Source: Peribacillus folii (lineage in GTDB: Bacteria; Bacillota; Bacilli; Bacillales; DSM-1321). Taken from it: DNA of 64,000 nucleotides. Under the pieces are notes generated by a model. That model was not told the origin of the DNA, did no database searches, and was given only the letters and a program-made list of their open reading frames with translations. A program made the translations under genes and the position numbers. Positions within the stretch are counted from its first letter, which is position 1, and every line of letters starts with the position of its first letter. The stretch covers positions 1-64,000 of the forward strand of contig NZ_JASJOM010000013.1 in NCBI RefSeq assembly GCF_030271255.1, written 5' to 3'. Positions 63,049 through 64,000 of this stretch are shown here, piece by piece.

Positions 63049-64000
63049 GCGAGTAAAAGCGCAAAATTGGCGAGTAAAAGTCCCAAATTGGCGAGTAAAT
63101 CGCTCAAACTCGCGAGTAAACTAACCAAATTGGCGAGTAAAGCCCCAATATGATGATGAAACGCATAAAAACTACAAATAGCAGAAACTCGTACGAAAAG
63201 GCTCCATTATTAGGTTAAGAATCGAATTCGCGAGTGAAAGCGCAAAATTGGCGAGTAAAAGTCCCAAATTGGCGAGTAAATCACTCAAACTCGCGAATAA
63301 ACCAACCAAATTGGCGAGTAAATCACTCAAACTCGCGAGTAAACCAACCAAGTTGGCGAGTAAAGCCCCCAATATGATGATGAAACGCATAAAAACTACA
63401 AAAATAGCAGAAACTCGTACGAAAAGGCTCCATTATTAGGTTAAGATCCGAATTCGCGAGTGAAAGCGCAAAATTGGCGAGTAAATCACTCAAACTCGCG
63501 AGTAAACTAACTAAATTGGCGAGTAAATCGCTCAAACTCGCGAGTAAACTAACCAAATTGGCGGGTAAATCACTCAAACTCGCGAATAAACCAACCAAAT
63601 TGGCGAGTAAATCACTCAAACTCGCGAGTAAACCAACCAAATTGGCGAGTAAATCGCTCAAACTCGCGAGTAAACCAACCAAATTGGCGAGTAAAGCCCC
63701 CAATATGGTGGTGAAACGCATAAAAAACAACAAAAATAGCAGAAACTCGCGCAAAAAGGCTCCATTATTAGGTTAAAATCCGAATTTGCGAGTGAAAGCG
63801 CAAAATTGGCGAGTAAATCACTCAAACTCGCGAGTAAACTAACCAAATTGGCGAGTAAAGCCCCAATATGATGATGAAACGCATAAAAACTACAAATAGC
63901 AGAAACTCGTACGAAAAGGCTCCATTATTAGGTTAAGATCCGAATTCGCGAGTGAAAGCGCAAAATTGGCGAGTAAATCACTCAAACTCGCGAGTAAACC
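63049..64000 (+). repeat. 21-bp phased repeat array, locus 3 (cut by window end)
   Basis: Five blocks of 5, 7, 12, 4 and at least 3 units. Block starts are 63049, 63230, 63456, 63788 and 63948; inside each, every core is exactly 21 bp from the last. In the largest block TTGGCGAG and CTCGCGAG forms alternate, so a 42-bp dimer (with CAAATTGGCGAG and CAAACTCGCGAG) has been copied several times. The blocks are joined by a conserved linker containing CCCAATATGATGATGAAACG and GGCTCCATTATTAGG. The array continues past 64000. Confidence 0.94.

Noticed and set aside
63474..63776. Open frame in locus 3 with LASK-type repeats
   Set aside because: A by-product of the 21-bp period; no ribosome-binding site, and the minus strand is equally open (63323-63754).
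63049..64000. CRISPR array
   Set aside because: The unit is only 21 bp, the intervening bases are themselves repeated, and no cas genes or leader are present.

Overview
The window reads as a chromosomal segment of a Gram-positive, endospore-forming Bacillaceae member. The base composition, Shine-Dalgarno sequences and gene order (tRNA cluster, yteA, men genes, luxS, dps, ytkD, ytlABCD-like genes, ytmA, ytmB, pckA, metK, ytoA, ytpA, ytqB, ytqA, leuS) closely follow the yt* region of Bacillus subtilis. The insertions and repeat families suggest a relative such as Peribacillus rather than B. subtilis itself. The genus is inference from content.

Layout. 1-1590: the last 17 tRNA genes of a large tRNA cluster in the order of B. 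subtilis trnB, ending at an intrinsic terminator. 1632-11500: yteA, then menaquinone synthesis, with menA divergent from a tightly overlapping menF-menD-menH-menB-menE-menC operon and a 48-codon ORF behind it. 11529-15033: a C4-dicarboxylate sensing set (DctS/DctR kinase and regulator, divergent DctB-like binding protein). 15076-19332: Zur-regulated zinc-binding lipoprotein, yidD, luxS, a small membrane protein, dps, and ytkD. 19916-23699: a nitrate/sulfonate/taurine-type ABC importer (YtlA/C/D-like), then ytmA and ytmB. 23921-28533: TauE/SafE-type permease, VOC protein, MATE exporter with a palindrome inside its promoter, and a chemoreceptor. 28594-33820: a small ManNAcA surface-polysaccharide cluster (2-epimerase, two glycosyltransferases, dehydrogenase). 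33978-44618: pckA, SAM-riboswitch-controlled metK, a gamma-carbonic anhydrase-like protein, ytpA, mnmM and ytqA, a SUKH protein, ytzC, and T-box-controlled leuS. 44915-48079: a large secreted subtilisin with C-terminal Ig-like repeats. 48175-53401: the most unusual protein-coding locus, with two near-identical small secreted DUF2712-like proteins, three ABC-2-like membrane proteins, an ATPase and an anchored protein. This locus arose by tandem duplication of a secreted-protein/permease module and left a broken permease copy. 53669-62906: a lipoprotein, a CotF-like coat protein, gltC, and the glutamate synthase genes gltA-gltB.

Three intergenic regions (19378-19862, 54431-55070, 63049 to the window end) carry arrays of a 21-bp unit with the core GCGAGTAAA. 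Units keep exact 21-bp phase, two turns of B-DNA, and many contain the palindrome ACTCGCGAGT. Each locus has its own linker and higher-order period. The arrays are not coding and not CRISPR, and are the strongest candidate here for an undescribed genome-wide element.

Regulatory elements that can be read directly include a SAM-I riboswitch (metK), a T-box with a CTC specifier (leuS), a Zur box (zinc lipoprotein), a match to the CcpN box (pckA), a sigma-B-like promoter (dps) and a GltC-type dyad (gltA).
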